Assembly: GCF_000154285.1 (NCBI RefSeq)
Contig: NZ_DS483470.1
Location: forward strand, 20,801-84,800
Length of the DNA stretch: 64,000 nt
From: Amedibacillus dolichus DSM 3991
GTDB taxonomy: Bacteria > Bacillota_I > Bacilli_A > Erysipelotrichales > Erysipelotrichaceae
Direction: 5' to 3'
The notes under the pieces are model-generated. The model made no database searches, was not told the origin of the DNA, and saw only the letters and a program-made list of their open reading frames with translations. Both the position numbers and the translations under genes were made by a program. Position 1 is the first letter of the stretch; each line of letters begins with the position of its first letter. Positions 24,974 through 32,852 of the stretch are shown in pieces.

Positions 24974-25884
24974 AATTTTTAAAAGCTCTTTTTGTCGGTA
25001 TTCTATCTTTTACACTTGTTGCTTGTGCCACGAATCAGGAAAGTGAAGCAATCACCGTTATGACTCCGATGGGAGCAACGGCTCTTTCTATGCTAGGCTT
25101 ATACGATGATGAAAAGGTAACGATTGATACAGTAGATGGAAGTGATGCATTATCTGCACAGCTGCATAAAAAAGATGGTTATGATGTTATCGTAGCACCA
25201 ATCAATTTAGGAGCGAAGCTGATTTCCACCGGAAAAACAGAATATGTTTTACATTCTATTGTAACTTGGGGAAATCTCTATATTGTAGGAACTGATGAAG
25301 CAGCACTTACGCAGGAAGGTAATTTTGCTGCCTTTGGTGAAGGAGCGGTTCCGCAAAAGGTTTTAACATCGGCATTCGACATGGAAAACATGGTGCCTAC
25401 AATTACTTATTATAATTCCGTAAATGATGTGCAGGCACAGCTATTAACCGGAAAAGCCAAGATCGGTATGTTGGCAGAACCTGCAGCTACGGCAACCATT
25501 GCGAAAGCAAAAGAGAAAAATATAGAATTGAAGGTACTTAAGGACTTGCAAAAGGAATATAGCGGTAAGCTGAACCTAGAAAGCGAAGGATATCCGCAGG
25601 CAGCGGTATTTGTTCGTAAGGATTCTTTAGAAAAAAGCGAAGCTTATTTAGAAAAAGCAGCTACCTTTGTGAATGAAACAGCTGTAAAGAAAGAAGAGGC
25701 AATCAACACGGCAGTAGAAGCGGCAACAACAGAAAAGCTAGGTGTTCCCAGCTCTGAAATTGCCGTAAAAACATGGAAACGACAAAATATTCATTTTGTA
25801 AAAGCGAATACTGTAAAAAAGGATATTGACACTTTCTTAGAACAGTTTAAAATTACTTTAGATAGCGCATATTATGCGAAATAG
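24970..25884 (+). CDS. SsuA/NMT1-like substrate-binding lipoprotein
   Basis: A 304-residue lipoprotein (lipobox V-A-C, Cys19) with a periplasmic-binding fold of the type seen in nitrate/sulfonate/pyrimidine-precursor (SsuA/TauA/NMT1-THI5) binding proteins: a first strand I-T-V-M-T-P-M-G-A-T, Y-D-V-I-V-A-P-I-N-L-G and the hinge I-G-M-L-A-E-P-A. It probably sits on the outer face of the membrane as the binding part of an ABC importer, but no permease or ATPase gene is adjacent. Its ATG overlaps the thrS stop (ATGA), with GGAGG in the thrS 3' end as ribosome site, so it appears to be controlled by the thrS T-box. The ligand is unknown. Confidence 0.7.
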   Translation: MKFLKALFVGILSFTLVACATNQESEAITVMTPMGATALSMLGLYDDEKVTIDTVDGSDALSAQLHKKDGYDVIVAPINLGAKLISTGKTEYVLHSIVTWGNLYIVGTDEAALTQEGNFAAFGEGAVPQKVLTSAFDMENMVPTITYYNSVNDVQAQLLTGKAKIGMLAEPAATATIAKAKEKNIELKVLKDLQKEYSGKLNLESEGYPQAAVFVRKDSLEKSEAYLEKAATFVNETAVKKEEAINTAVEAATTEKLGVPSSEIAVKTWKRQNIHFVKANTVKKDIDTFLEQFKITLDSAYYAK

Positions 25885-25893
25885 GAGGATTTT

Positions 25894-26298
25894 ATGAGAT
25901 ACGCAATTACTTATGAAAATAATATGGTTTTTCAACATTTTGGTAAAACTCCACAGTTTTTAATGGTTGATTTGGAAGATGGAAAGCTTACACAAGAACT
26001 TGTTTCTACCGATGGTAAGGGACATGGTGCATTGGCGGGCTTTTTGAAGGAACATCATGTTGATACGCTTATTTGCGGTGGTATCGGACAGGGTGCCAGA
26101 GATGCTTTGGCTGCTGCTAATATCGGCTTGATCTCTGGAGCAAAAGGAAGTATAGAAGATGTACTTTCCGCACTGACTGCCGGCACTTTAAAAGATGATC
26201 CTAGCGGAATGTGTAACCATCATCATGAGGGGGAAGGACATTCCTGCTCACATGAAGAAAAGGAGCATTCCTGTACTTCTCATAGCTGCACACATTAA
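25894..26298 (+). CDS. NifX/NifB-type iron-molybdenum cofactor family protein with His/Cys tail
   Basis: A 134-residue protein of the dinitrogenase iron-molybdenum cofactor biosynthesis (NifX/NafY/NifB C-terminal) family: strand M-R-Y-A-I-T-Y-E-N, Q-H-F-G-K-T-P-Q-F and I-C-G-G-I-G-Q-G-A fit the RNase H-like fold. No nitrogenase genes are present, so it is likely a general metal- or cofactor-binding protein. The last ~28 residues form a tail dense in His and Cys (H-H-H-E-G-E, H-S-C repeated, ending S-C-T-H) that could bind zinc, nickel or an iron-sulfur unit. It follows the lipoprotein gene by nine bases with an AGGAGG site. Confidence 0.78.
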   Translation: MRYAITYENNMVFQHFGKTPQFLMVDLEDGKLTQELVSTDGKGHGALAGFLKEHHVDTLICGGIGQGARDALAAANIGLISGAKGSIEDVLSALTAGTLKDDPSGMCNHHHEGEGHSCSHEEKEHSCTSHSCTH

Positions 26299-26317
26299 AT
26301 ATAATCGAAGATTATGG

Positions 26318-26348
26318 TGATGTCTTTTCATGAAGGCATCATTTTTTT
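26318..26348 (+). terminator. Rho-independent terminator after thrS operon
   Basis: TGATGTC (26318-26324) pairs with GGCATCA (26335-26341), then a T tract. Confidence 0.75.
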
Positions 26349-26425
26349 ATTGTAAAAATTATTTTTTTCTAGCATTCTCACAGCATTTGAGATACAATAC
26401 TCTTACATGTTTTTTGGAGGTAATG

Positions 26426-27478
26426 ATGAGATTTTATGATGAATTGCAGCTTAATCAAGCTGGCTCAAAGGAATTGATTAGAAAAAGTGAAGATAGAAAA
26501 GCGAAGCTTTATCATATCTTTGTTTATTTATTTAAGATTGCCATTACGGTTGGCTTTTGTTTCCTGTTTGTAACTTCATTCAGCATGGCATTCGGTAGTG
26601 ATAACAGCATCGTGGGTGTTGTTGTTTTATTGTATTTGTTAGTTTTCCGCAATTCGCATTTTACAGTTAAAACGAATCAATCCATTTTGCTGATTTGGTT
26701 ATTTTATTTCCTAATGGCATTTATGCCAAGACTAGCAAACATAAGCAATCCGATCGTTGGATTATTTATCAATACGGCTTCCATTGCGATATTGGTTATT
26801 TTAGGCTGTCATGATCCAAGGCTATACAATCAATCCACCTTAGTTTTAAGCTATTTGCTGATTTATGGTTATGATGTATCAGGCTCTATGTATCAAAAGC
26901 GCTTGTTTGCTTTATTTATAGGAGCTATTTTAATTAGTTTGGTGTTTTATTTTAAACATTCTACAAAGGATTATAAAGCAACGATTGCATCGGTTATCCG
27001 ATCATTTGATTTAGCATCGGATACAACTCGTTGGCAAGTATGTCAAATTCTATGTGTTCCACTTGTTGTATGTATTGTTGAACTTTGCGGAGTGCATCGC
27101 TCCATGTGGGCAGGGATTGCGGCAATGTCAGTTATTTTACCTTTTATGGCGGATACCAAAAAGCGTGTAAGCGGGCGAATAATCGGCAATATCTGTGGAG
27201 TTATCGTCTTTGTGATTTTGTACTTTGTATTGCCTAGTTCCATTTATGCATTTATCGGAATCATCGGAGGTATTGGTGTTGGCTTATCAGCTCATTACAA
27301 TTTTCAAGCAATTTTTAATACCTTTGGAGCTTTGGCTATCGCAAGTGAATTGTATGGTTTCAAGGAAGCTTTGTTTTTAAGAATCGGAACCAATGTATTC
27401 GGTGTAGTGTTTGCTTTGCTATTTTGTGTTTTAGCGTATAAATTTCTTTCTAAATTTCAGTTTGCATATAAAGGATAA
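26426..27478 (+). CDS. FUSC-family membrane protein
   Basis: A 350-residue membrane protein with two blocks of hydrophobic helices (about residues 25-170 and 210-345) separated by a short cytoplasmic stretch. The second block has the FUSC/ArAE-type pattern, including M-W-A-G-I-A-A-M-S-V-I and K-R-V-S-G-R-I-I-G-N-I-C-G. This family includes fusaric-acid and aromatic-acid exporters; the substrate here is unknown. ATG 26426 follows GGAGG by five bases; an upstream in-frame ATG (26330) lies in the preceding terminator and is unlikely. The 200 bases after the gene hold nothing recognisable apart from the terminator of bcp. Confidence 0.72.
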   Translation: MRFYDELQLNQAGSKELIRKSEDRKAKLYHIFVYLFKIAITVGFCFLFVTSFSMAFGSDNSIVGVVVLLYLLVFRNSHFTVKTNQSILLIWLFYFLMAFMPRLANISNPIVGLFINTASIAILVILGCHDPRLYNQSTLVLSYLLIYGYDVSGSMYQKRLFALFIGAILISLVFYFKHSTKDYKATIASVIRSFDLASDTTRWQVCQILCVPLVVCIVELCGVHRSMWAGIAAMSVILPFMADTKKRVSGRIIGNICGVIVFVILYFVLPSSIYAFIGIIGGIGVGLSAHYNFQAIFNTFGALAIASELYGFKEALFLRIGTNVFGVVFALLFCVLAYKFLSKFQFAYKG

Positions 27479-27658
27479 ACGCTAACGAAGTATTTAAGCC
27501 AACATAGCGCTCAAAACATATAAACAAAGAAATTATGAGAATCGTAGAGAATAAAGAGAAATGCGAGTGCTGAAAAGCAGGATACATAGTATTTGAATAG
27601 ATAAGCTTTCTAAACAGTTTGGAGTTGCATAGGTTAATCAAGCAAAGAAAGCGGACAT

Positions 27659-27682
27659 AAAAAATAAGTCCGTAGTGGGCTT
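27659..27682 (-). terminator. Rho-independent terminator of bcp
   Basis: Read on the - strand, TAAGCCC and GGACTTA form a stem that ends in a T run (A run at 27658-27664 on +). Confidence 0.6.
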
Positions 27683-27687
27683 ACTTT

Positions 27688-28149
27688 TTATGAATTTGCC
27701 AAGAAGGCTAAAATATCGGTTGCGTTGTTTGTTGGATTTGCTTTCTCAAAGGTTTTTATGATAATACCGTTTTCATCAATGATATAGGTTGAACGGGTAA
27801 CTCCCATATAGGTTTTTCCATAAAGCTTTTTTTCTTTCCAAACATCATAGGCTTGGATAACCTCGACTTCCTGATCCGAAAGCAGTAAGAAAGGCAGTTC
27901 GTATTTTTCCTTGAATCGTTTATGAGAAGCGCTGGAATCCTTGCTGATGCCGATTACAACGATATCTTGGCTTTTGAAATCGTCATAGTTTTCCTTAAAA
28001 GCACACGCTTGCTTTGTGCAGCCTGGTGTATTATCCTTTGGATAAAAATATAAAACAACTTTTTTTCCTATAAAATCATGTAGAGAATGCATCGTTCCGT
28101 TTTCGTCCGGTAATGTAAAATCAATTGCTTTTGTATTTATTTCTAACAT
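27688..28149 (-). CDS. bcp: Thioredoxin-dependent thiol peroxidase (Bcp/PrxQ)
   Basis: A 153-residue peroxiredoxin of the Bcp/PrxQ type that reduces H2O2 and organic hydroperoxides with electrons from thioredoxin. The peroxidatic cysteine lies in Y-P-K-D-N-T-P-G-C-T and the resolving cysteine five residues later in K-Q-A-C-A-F, the atypical two-cysteine PrxQ pattern. R-S-T-Y-I-I-D near residue 120 holds the conserved arginine. On the - strand AGGAAGTGA lies just before the ATG. It is divergent from the HAD gene, with an 86-base shared promoter region. Confidence 0.95.
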   Translation of the reverse strand: MLEINTKAIDFTLPDENGTMHSLHDFIGKKVVLYFYPKDNTPGCTKQACAFKENYDDFKSQDIVVIGISKDSSASHKRFKEKYELPFLLLSDQEVEVIQAYDVWKEKKLYGKTYMGVTRSTYIIDENGIIIKTFEKANPTNNATDILAFLANS

Positions 28150-28235
28150 TTTATCACTTCCTTTGTGTAATATTTTAACAAAATTTTTGCTAGGAATAAA
28201 GTGATATGAATGGTAAAATAAGTAAGGAAAGCTAA

Positions 28236-29129
28236 ATGATAAAACAAATTATTTCTGATTTAGATGGAACGCTATTAAACGGACAGCATATATTGGACGA
28301 AAGTGATAGCCGCTTGTTAGAAGAATTGCAAAGAAAGGGAATTGCTTTTGCGGTTGCAAGCGGAAGAAGCTATGACAGTGCCAAAGGTATCGTCGGAAGA
28401 TATGGTTTGCAATGTGATTACATTATTTTAAACGGAGCGGCAGTATGTAGTGATGCAGGAGAGTTATTAGATGAAGTACCGTTTTCAAAGGAACAATTGC
28501 AAGCGATTGTTGAAATTTTATTAGAGTGCAAGCAATGCTTTTTTATGTATGGAAGCAATGGTACATCTTCTTTTGATGGCAAAGGCATTTGTGAGCAGTG
28601 CTTAAAAATGCTCGTTCATCATGGTTTATCTGAAAATGCCGCAAAACAGCTGATCGAAGAAGGGCAATTTCATCATATTGATGTGGAATATGAACGTATG
28701 GAGGATTTGTTGGAGGAAAAAGCACGTATTTATAAGATCGAACTTTTTATTAACGGTCATGAAAGAGAAGCCTTGCAAGAGCTTTTAAAAGATATGGAGG
28801 GGATTTCAATAACAACCTCCGGTTATGATAATATTGAGATTACTTCTAATCGTGCACAGAAAGGAATTACTTTAGAAAGGTATTGTGAAAAGCGTGGGCT
28901 TAGCAAGGAGGAGGTACTTATTTTTGGTGATAGCTTGAACGATTGTTCCATGTTTGAGCGTTTTCCTTTTGCTATTGCCATGGCGAATGCTTGTGATGAA
29001 ATCAAAGCAATCGCATCATATAGTACAGCTTCCAATACAGAGCATGGGGTTGCAAAGGTATTGCAGGCATTAAATGAGGCGCAGGGAAGTAGCGATGTAT
29101 TAAAAAGCTTTCAAAATTTTAAAAAATAA
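28236..29129 (+). CDS. Cof-type HAD hydrolase
   Basis: A 297-residue HAD-superfamily phosphatase of the Cof/YidA subfamily with a C2-type cap. Motif I D-L-D-G-T-L-L (nucleophile Asp10), motif II S-G-R-S (residues ~43-46), the conserved lysine in A-Q-K-G-I-T and motif III/IV G-D-S-L-N-D are intact. Such enzymes dephosphorylate sugar phosphates, FMN or PLP; the substrate is not predictable from sequence. It is followed 41 bases later by a LacI-type regulator. Confidence 0.9.
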   Translation: MIKQIISDLDGTLLNGQHILDESDSRLLEELQRKGIAFAVASGRSYDSAKGIVGRYGLQCDYIILNGAAVCSDAGELLDEVPFSKEQLQAIVEILLECKQCFFMYGSNGTSSFDGKGICEQCLKMLVHHGLSENAAKQLIEEGQFHHIDVEYERMEDLLEEKARIYKIELFINGHEREALQELLKDMEGISITTSGYDNIEITSNRAQKGITLERYCEKRGLSKEEVLIFGDSLNDCSMFERFPFAIAMANACDEIKAIASYSTASNTEHGVAKVLQALNEAQGSSDVLKSFQNFKK

Positions 29130-29170
29130 GGTATCATTACAATATTAGGAAGTAAGTGAGGAGTAAGGGT

Positions 29171-30178
29171 ATGGAAAAAATAACAATGGCGGAATTAGCT
29201 AAAAAAGCCGGAGTTTCTACTGCAACATTACGTAAGTTTTTAAAGCATGAACGGGTACGTAACGATTTGGCAGAAAAAATCGAAATGGCCATTCGGGAAA
29301 CCGGATATATACTTGAAGAACATAAGGAAAAAGAAGTGATAGAAAAAGGGTTTGAAGAATCAAAATCCATACAGGAGGATTTCGCTGGTAAAAGCCAGCA
29401 GCATTGCTTGGCTTTTGTAGCTAAAGAAATTACACAATTAAATACACAAACGTTATTTCTTGCTTGTGAACGTTTAATAGCTGCTTCACAGTATTTGTTA
29501 CTGGCTTGTGAAACGAAGGGTGATGCGGAAAGAGAAAAAGCGTATTTGTCCATGTTGGCAAATGCACAGGTAAAGGGAGTGATTCTTGAAAGCTGTTTAG
29601 CGGCTGATGAGGTTACGGCAATACTTGGAAATATCCCGTATGTTAGTTTACAACAAGGTACTAATACAGGTATCGGTTGTGTAAATACATTGCAAGGTGG
29701 AGAGCTTTTAGGAGAGTATTTGTTACAAAAGCATCACATGATCATTCGTTATTTAGGCATGGAAGAAGCCGGCACTATTGCATATTGTGAAGGTATAAAG
29801 GACAGCTATCATAAGCGTAAGCAGCCGCTTGATTTTACGGTTAAGCTATGCGATGGAAGTTTGATGGATATGTATGCTAAGCTAAAAGAAATTTTGTCGG
29901 AAAAAATTGATGTGCTGATTCTTGAATGTGATGAAATGATGATTCCTTTACAGCGGTATTTGAAGGAGTATCATATCTCTGTGCCACAGAATATGTCGGT
30001 TATAAGTATCGGAGGTCATGCAATTACAAAAATGGCATCTCCTAAGCTTACTACACTACGCTTTGATTATGATGCTTATGCTACAAGTATCATGAAAAAG
30101 CTATTGCAAACATCGTTTGAAAAAGAAAACGAAGCAAAGAGCTTCTTTTGTATAGAAGAGGGAGAGTCCGTTCGTTAA
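29171..30178 (+). CDS. LacI/GalR-family transcriptional regulator
   Basis: A 335-residue regulator with an N-terminal LacI-type helix-turn-helix (M-A-E-L-A-K-K-A-G-V-S-T-A-T-L-R-K-F-L) and a C-terminal periplasmic-binding-like domain. The second helix reads S-T-A-T-L-R-K-F-L, where typical members have S-x-x-T-V-S-R-V-L, so its operator is likely unusual. The hinge region (residues ~50-75) is Lys/Glu-rich. ATG 29171 follows GAGGAGTAAGGGT. The target is unknown; neither neighbour is an obvious sugar operon, so it may regulate elsewhere. Confidence 0.8.
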   Translation: MEKITMAELAKKAGVSTATLRKFLKHERVRNDLAEKIEMAIRETGYILEEHKEKEVIEKGFEESKSIQEDFAGKSQQHCLAFVAKEITQLNTQTLFLACERLIAASQYLLLACETKGDAEREKAYLSMLANAQVKGVILESCLAADEVTAILGNIPYVSLQQGTNTGIGCVNTLQGGELLGEYLLQKHHMIIRYLGMEEAGTIAYCEGIKDSYHKRKQPLDFTVKLCDGSLMDMYAKLKEILSEKIDVLILECDEMMIPLQRYLKEYHISVPQNMSVISIGGHAITKMASPKLTTLRFDYDAYATSIMKKLLQTSFEKENEAKSFFCIEEGESVR

Positions 30179-30193
30179 AGACTTAGAGGAAAG

Positions 30194-30215
30194 AGCTGTA
30201 TATAACAGCTTTTTT
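30194..30215 (+). terminator. Rho-independent terminator after LacI-type gene
   Basis: AGCTGT (30194-30199) pairs with ACAGCT (30205-30210), followed by five to six T. Confidence 0.75.
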
Positions 30216-30229
30216 CATGGATAAAGCAT

Positions 30230-30257
30230 TTGCAAATCCACTACTTTGAAGTATAAT
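30230..30257 (+). promoter_or_regulatory. Sigma-A promoter for NusG-II/Gx pair
   Basis: TTGCAA (30230-30235), a 16-base spacer and TATAAT (30252-30257) lie just before the ribosome site GGAGGG of the next gene. Confidence 0.65.
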
Positions 30258-30278
30258 AAACTAGAAATGGAGGGAATT

Positions 30279-30656
30279 ATGAATAAAGCTGATAAAATAT
30301 GTATATTGCTTGTCGTTGTTTGTTCGCTTTTTCTTTATGTACCTCTATATTGGATACGAATGCAGGAAGCTGATAAGGTGAAAGAAGTTGTAGTCAGCTT
30401 TAAGAATGAGGAAGTTTTACGTGTTCCGTTAAATAAAGATGAAACCTATTATGTTTCCGGTACACTTGGAAATGTAGCCGTTGAGGTAAAAAACGATGCG
30501 GTGCGTGTTGAAAAAGAAACAAGTCCGATGCATTTATGTTCGATACAAGGTTGGGTGGAACAAAGCAATCACCCTATTGTGTGTTTACCTAATAACATTG
30601 TAGTTTCCATTGAGGCAAGCGATGGAGATGAGGAAGTCGATACGGTGATACAATGA
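30279..30656 (+). CDS. NusG domain II-like membrane-anchored protein (EetA-like)
   Basis: A 125-residue protein with one N-terminal transmembrane helix (residues ~6-25) and an extracellular beta domain of the NusG-II type: E-V-L-R-V-P-L, Y-Y-V-S-G-T-L-G-N-V-A-V-E-V, and S-P-M-H-L-C-S-I-Q-G-W with two cysteines, ending C-L-P-N-N-I-V-V-S-I. In Listeria-like extracellular electron transfer loci a protein of this kind (EetA) is paired with a Gx-transporter membrane protein (EetB), the arrangement seen here. ATG 30279 follows GGAGGG. The electron-transfer link is an inference by gene pairing. Confidence 0.7.
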   Translation: MNKADKICILLVVVCSLFLYVPLYWIRMQEADKVKEVVVSFKNEEVLRVPLNKDETYYVSGTLGNVAVEVKNDAVRVEKETSPMHLCSIQGWVEQSNHPIVCLPNNIVVSIEASDGDEEVDTVIQ

Positions 30657-31153
30657 TGAGTAAGACAAAACGAATGACGACAATCACCATGTTGATTGCT
30701 TTAAGTATTATTTTTCATATGGTAGAATCAATGATTCCGGTACCACTGCCGGTTCCTGGTTTTCGTTTAGGTTTAGCGAATATCGTTGGACTTGTGGCTT
30801 TTTACTTATTCAATTCACGAGTTTTTATCGGAGTGAATTTTATGCGTGTATTGCTTGCTAGCTTATTGAGGGGAACCTTATTTGGTACCGGATTTTGGCT
30901 GTCGTTATGTGGAGTGAGTTTTAGCTGCTTGGCATGTATAGTTGCAAGAAAGCAAACAAGCATGACGATATATGGAGTTAGCGTAATCGGCAGTGTATTT
31001 CATTGTATAGGACAGGTTGTAGCCGTTACATTTATTTATGAACAGTTTTTTATGCAAGCAATCCTACCACTTTTGACCTTACTTGCCATACCGACAGGAT
31101 TGTTTGTAGCATTAGTAGCTAAGCAGGTCATTTCACGAATTAAAACAAGATAG
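30653..31153 (+). CDS. Gx transporter family membrane protein (EetB-like)
   Basis: A 166-residue membrane protein of about five helices. The segment P-V-P-G-F-R-L-G-L-A-N-I-V-G-L with a following G-T-L-F-G-T-G-F-W-L is typical of the Gx-transporter family, long annotated as 'heptaprenyl diphosphate synthase component I'. It overlaps the NusG-II gene by four bases (ATGA). The pair is found in quinone- or flavin-linked electron transfer loci, but the other components (ndh2, FmnB/ApbE, PplA) are not visible here. A role in ECF-like transport of a quinone precursor or flavin is a hypothesis. Confidence 0.75.
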   Translation: MMSKTKRMTTITMLIALSIIFHMVESMIPVPLPVPGFRLGLANIVGLVAFYLFNSRVFIGVNFMRVLLASLLRGTLFGTGFWLSLCGVSFSCLACIVARKQTSMTIYGVSVIGSVFHCIGQVVAVTFIYEQFFMQAILPLLTLLAIPTGLFVALVAKQVISRIKTR

Positions 31154-31170
31154 GAAGGAGACGATTCAGA

Positions 31171-31431
31171 ATGACAACATTTGTATATAAACCAAAGGGT
31201 GTATGCTCACAGGAAATGCGTTTTGAAATGGACGGTAATATTATCCGTGATGTAACAATTATCGGTGGCTGTGCCGGTAATCTATTGGGAATTTCTAGAA
31301 TTATCAAAGATAAAACGATTGATGAGGTCAGAGAAGCTTTTCGTGGTGTAGAGTGCGGCTTGAAAAAGACCTCTTGTCCGGATCAGATTTCTATGGCATT
31401 AGATGCTTATGAAAAGGAATATTTAAAATAG
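31171..31431 (+). CDS. TIGR03905-type TSCPD domain protein
   Basis: An 86-residue protein consisting of a TSCPD domain, otherwise found at the C-terminus of B12-dependent ribonucleotide reductases. It shows the family elements G-V-C-S, I-G-G-C-A-G-N, G-V-E-C-G and T-S-C-P-D-Q-I-S, with four cysteines that could bind a metal. The function of stand-alone members is unknown. AAGGAG precedes the ATG. Confidence 0.85.
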   Translation: MTTFVYKPKGVCSQEMRFEMDGNIIRDVTIIGGCAGNLLGISRIIKDKTIDEVREAFRGVECGLKKTSCPDQISMALDAYEKEYLK

Positions 31432-31440
31432 AATGGTAAG

Positions 31441-31470
31441 AAAACGCTGCAAAAAAGCAGCGTTTGTGTT
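31441..31470 (+). terminator. Hairpin terminator after TSCPD gene
   Basis: AACGCTGC (31443-31450) pairs perfectly with GCAGCGTT (31457-31464). The T tract is short and interrupted, so termination may be partial. Confidence 0.55.
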
Positions 31471-31475
31471 AAAAT
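31467..31475 (+). promoter_or_regulatory. Putative extended -10 promoter for dut
   Basis: TGTTAAAAT lies directly after the terminator stem. It makes the ATG at 31474 unusable and supports the GTG start of dut at 31501. Confidence 0.45.
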
Positions 31476-31500
31476 GAAACAAGAAAGTCAGGTGATCCAA

Positions 31501-32010
31501 GTGGAAAAAGTAGCAAAATTTTATAAGGTCAGCTTTCATCAGTTTTTAAAGGATTGGAAAGCGTGTTTTCCAAATAGTACAAGTGTGCAAATTCAAAATA
31601 TTTATGATGAAATAAAGCTTCCCAAACGTGCAACCAAAGGAAGCGCCGGTTATGACTTTTATACACCGATAACATTTGTGTTACCACCTCAGCATACGAT
31701 CAAGCTTCCAACCGGTATTCGTGTGGAAATTCAAGAAGGGTGGGTGCTGACACTGTATCCGAGAAGCTCGTTAGGCTTTAAATATCGCTTGCAGCTAGAT
31801 AATAGTGTAGGTATAATTGATAGCGATTATTTTTCTTCCAATAATGAAGGACACCTATTTGTGAAGCTGACCAATGATACAAACGAAGGAAAAACGGTTA
31901 ATTTACGAGCAGGAGATGCTATGTTACAAGGAATTTTTCTGCCATTTGGGATATGTGAAGATGATGCTTGCCAGGGAGTCCGCAATGGAGGCTTTGGCAG
32001 TACCAACTAG
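31501..32010 (+). CDS. dut: dUTP diphosphatase
   Basis: A 169-residue trimeric-type dUTPase that hydrolyses dUTP to dUMP, keeping uracil out of DNA. The five motifs are present: 1 (G-S-A-G-Y-D), 2 (P-R-S-S-L-G-F), 3 (L-D-N-S-V-G-I-I-D-S-D-Y), 4 (R-A-G-D-A-M-L-Q-G-I-F) and 5 (R-N-G-G-F-G-S-T at the C-terminus). The N-terminus is longer than in minimal dUTPases by about 30 residues. GTG 31501 has AGGTGA at a good distance. Confidence 0.9.
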   Translation: MEKVAKFYKVSFHQFLKDWKACFPNSTSVQIQNIYDEIKLPKRATKGSAGYDFYTPITFVLPPQHTIKLPTGIRVEIQEGWVLTLYPRSSLGFKYRLQLDNSVGIIDSDYFSSNNEGHLFVKLTNDTNEGKTVNLRAGDAMLQGIFLPFGICEDDACQGVRNGGFGSTN

Positions 32011-32039
32011 CAAAGTCTGAATATTACGGAGAAATAGCT

Positions 32040-32264
32040 ATGCTGAAGCTTTGGCAAAAGAAAGTAGTCATCACAGGAAAGTCGGCAATACTTTTAGGAA
32101 CGATCATGATGGAGGCAATTGGTATTCTTTTGCTGTATTGTGCCATCAATCCACCGGAATGCTTTGACTTTCTAAAAGAGAATATCAATCGCTTGATATA
32201 TGGTATATTCGGATCTCTTTTGATATGGAAAGGTATCAAAAATGCTTTTTTACAAAGAAAATAA
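32040..32264 (+). CDS. Small membrane protein of unknown function
   Basis: A 74-residue hypothetical protein with two hydrophobic stretches (residues ~13-36 and ~49-66) separated by P-P-E-C-F-D-F-L-K-E-N. I do not recognise it. The ATG at 32040 follows GGAGAAAT. It begins 29 bases after dut and may be its operon partner. Confidence 0.5.
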   Translation: MLKLWQKKVVITGKSAILLGTIMMEAIGILLLYCAINPPECFDFLKENINRLIYGIFGSLLIWKGIKNAFLQRK

Positions 32265-32296
32265 ATGAGTAGTTTCATGAAAGAGATTTATATTCG

Positions 32297-32590
32297 ATGT
32301 TGATTCTGGTGATTATTTTAATCGTTACAGCAATATACTTTCTCTATCTAAAGTATAGGGTTGTTGTTACCGGTGAAAAATGCAAAGATAAGGTCATTGG
32401 TCTTGCAAGTCTGAATGCCGGTTATGTAATAGGCGGGGTTGCTGTCAAAAAGAATGCTTATATATTGAAAATCGGTCATAAAAAATATCAGACTGCTTAT
32501 GGTTGCATCTTTTCATCGTTGGAAAAAAGGAACATTGGAAAAGAAATGCTGTTTTTTAAGAATGAAGGGTATGGTAGAGAGGTTTTCTAA
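32297..32590 (+). CDS. Small single-pass membrane protein, unknown
   Basis: A 97-residue hypothetical protein: a transmembrane helix at residues 2-18 followed by a Lys- and Gly-rich soluble part (A-S-L-N-A-G-Y-V-I-G-G-V-A-V). No recognisable family and only a weak ribosome site (AAGAGA), so it could also be spurious. The 175 bases after it contain no gene that I can support. Confidence 0.4.
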   Translation: MLILVIILIVTAIYFLYLKYRVVVTGEKCKDKVIGLASLNAGYVIGGVAVKKNAYILKIGHKKYQTAYGCIFSSLEKRNIGKEMLFFKNEGYGREVF

Positions 32591-32763
32591 CACTTTGATT
32601 GGCGTATTGAAACCATTGCTCTTTTGATATTTTTATTAGCTTTCTTTCTGATTTCGGGAAGCTTGCGATAGATAAAAAAAGCTTCCTATTCTTGCAAGTA
32701 TGTAGTTGATCTTTGAATCGACTGCTTTTTATATCAATGAATCCTGAGTGTTATTTATATGTG

Positions 32764-32820
32764 AAAAAAGGAATCTTATTACTTATTTACGTAAGTGATA
32801 GGATTCCTTTTGATATTTTT
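32764..32820. terminator. Long hairpin terminator between convergent units
   Basis: AAAAAGGAATC and GATTCCTTTT enclose further pairing (ACTT/AAGT) in an extended imperfect stem. T-rich and A-rich flanks on the two sides suggest use in both directions, ending the dut-side genes and the - strand aldolase. Confidence 0.65.
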
Positions 32821-32852
32821 GGATAAGTAAAGAATAAAGCTTAAATCAGTAA

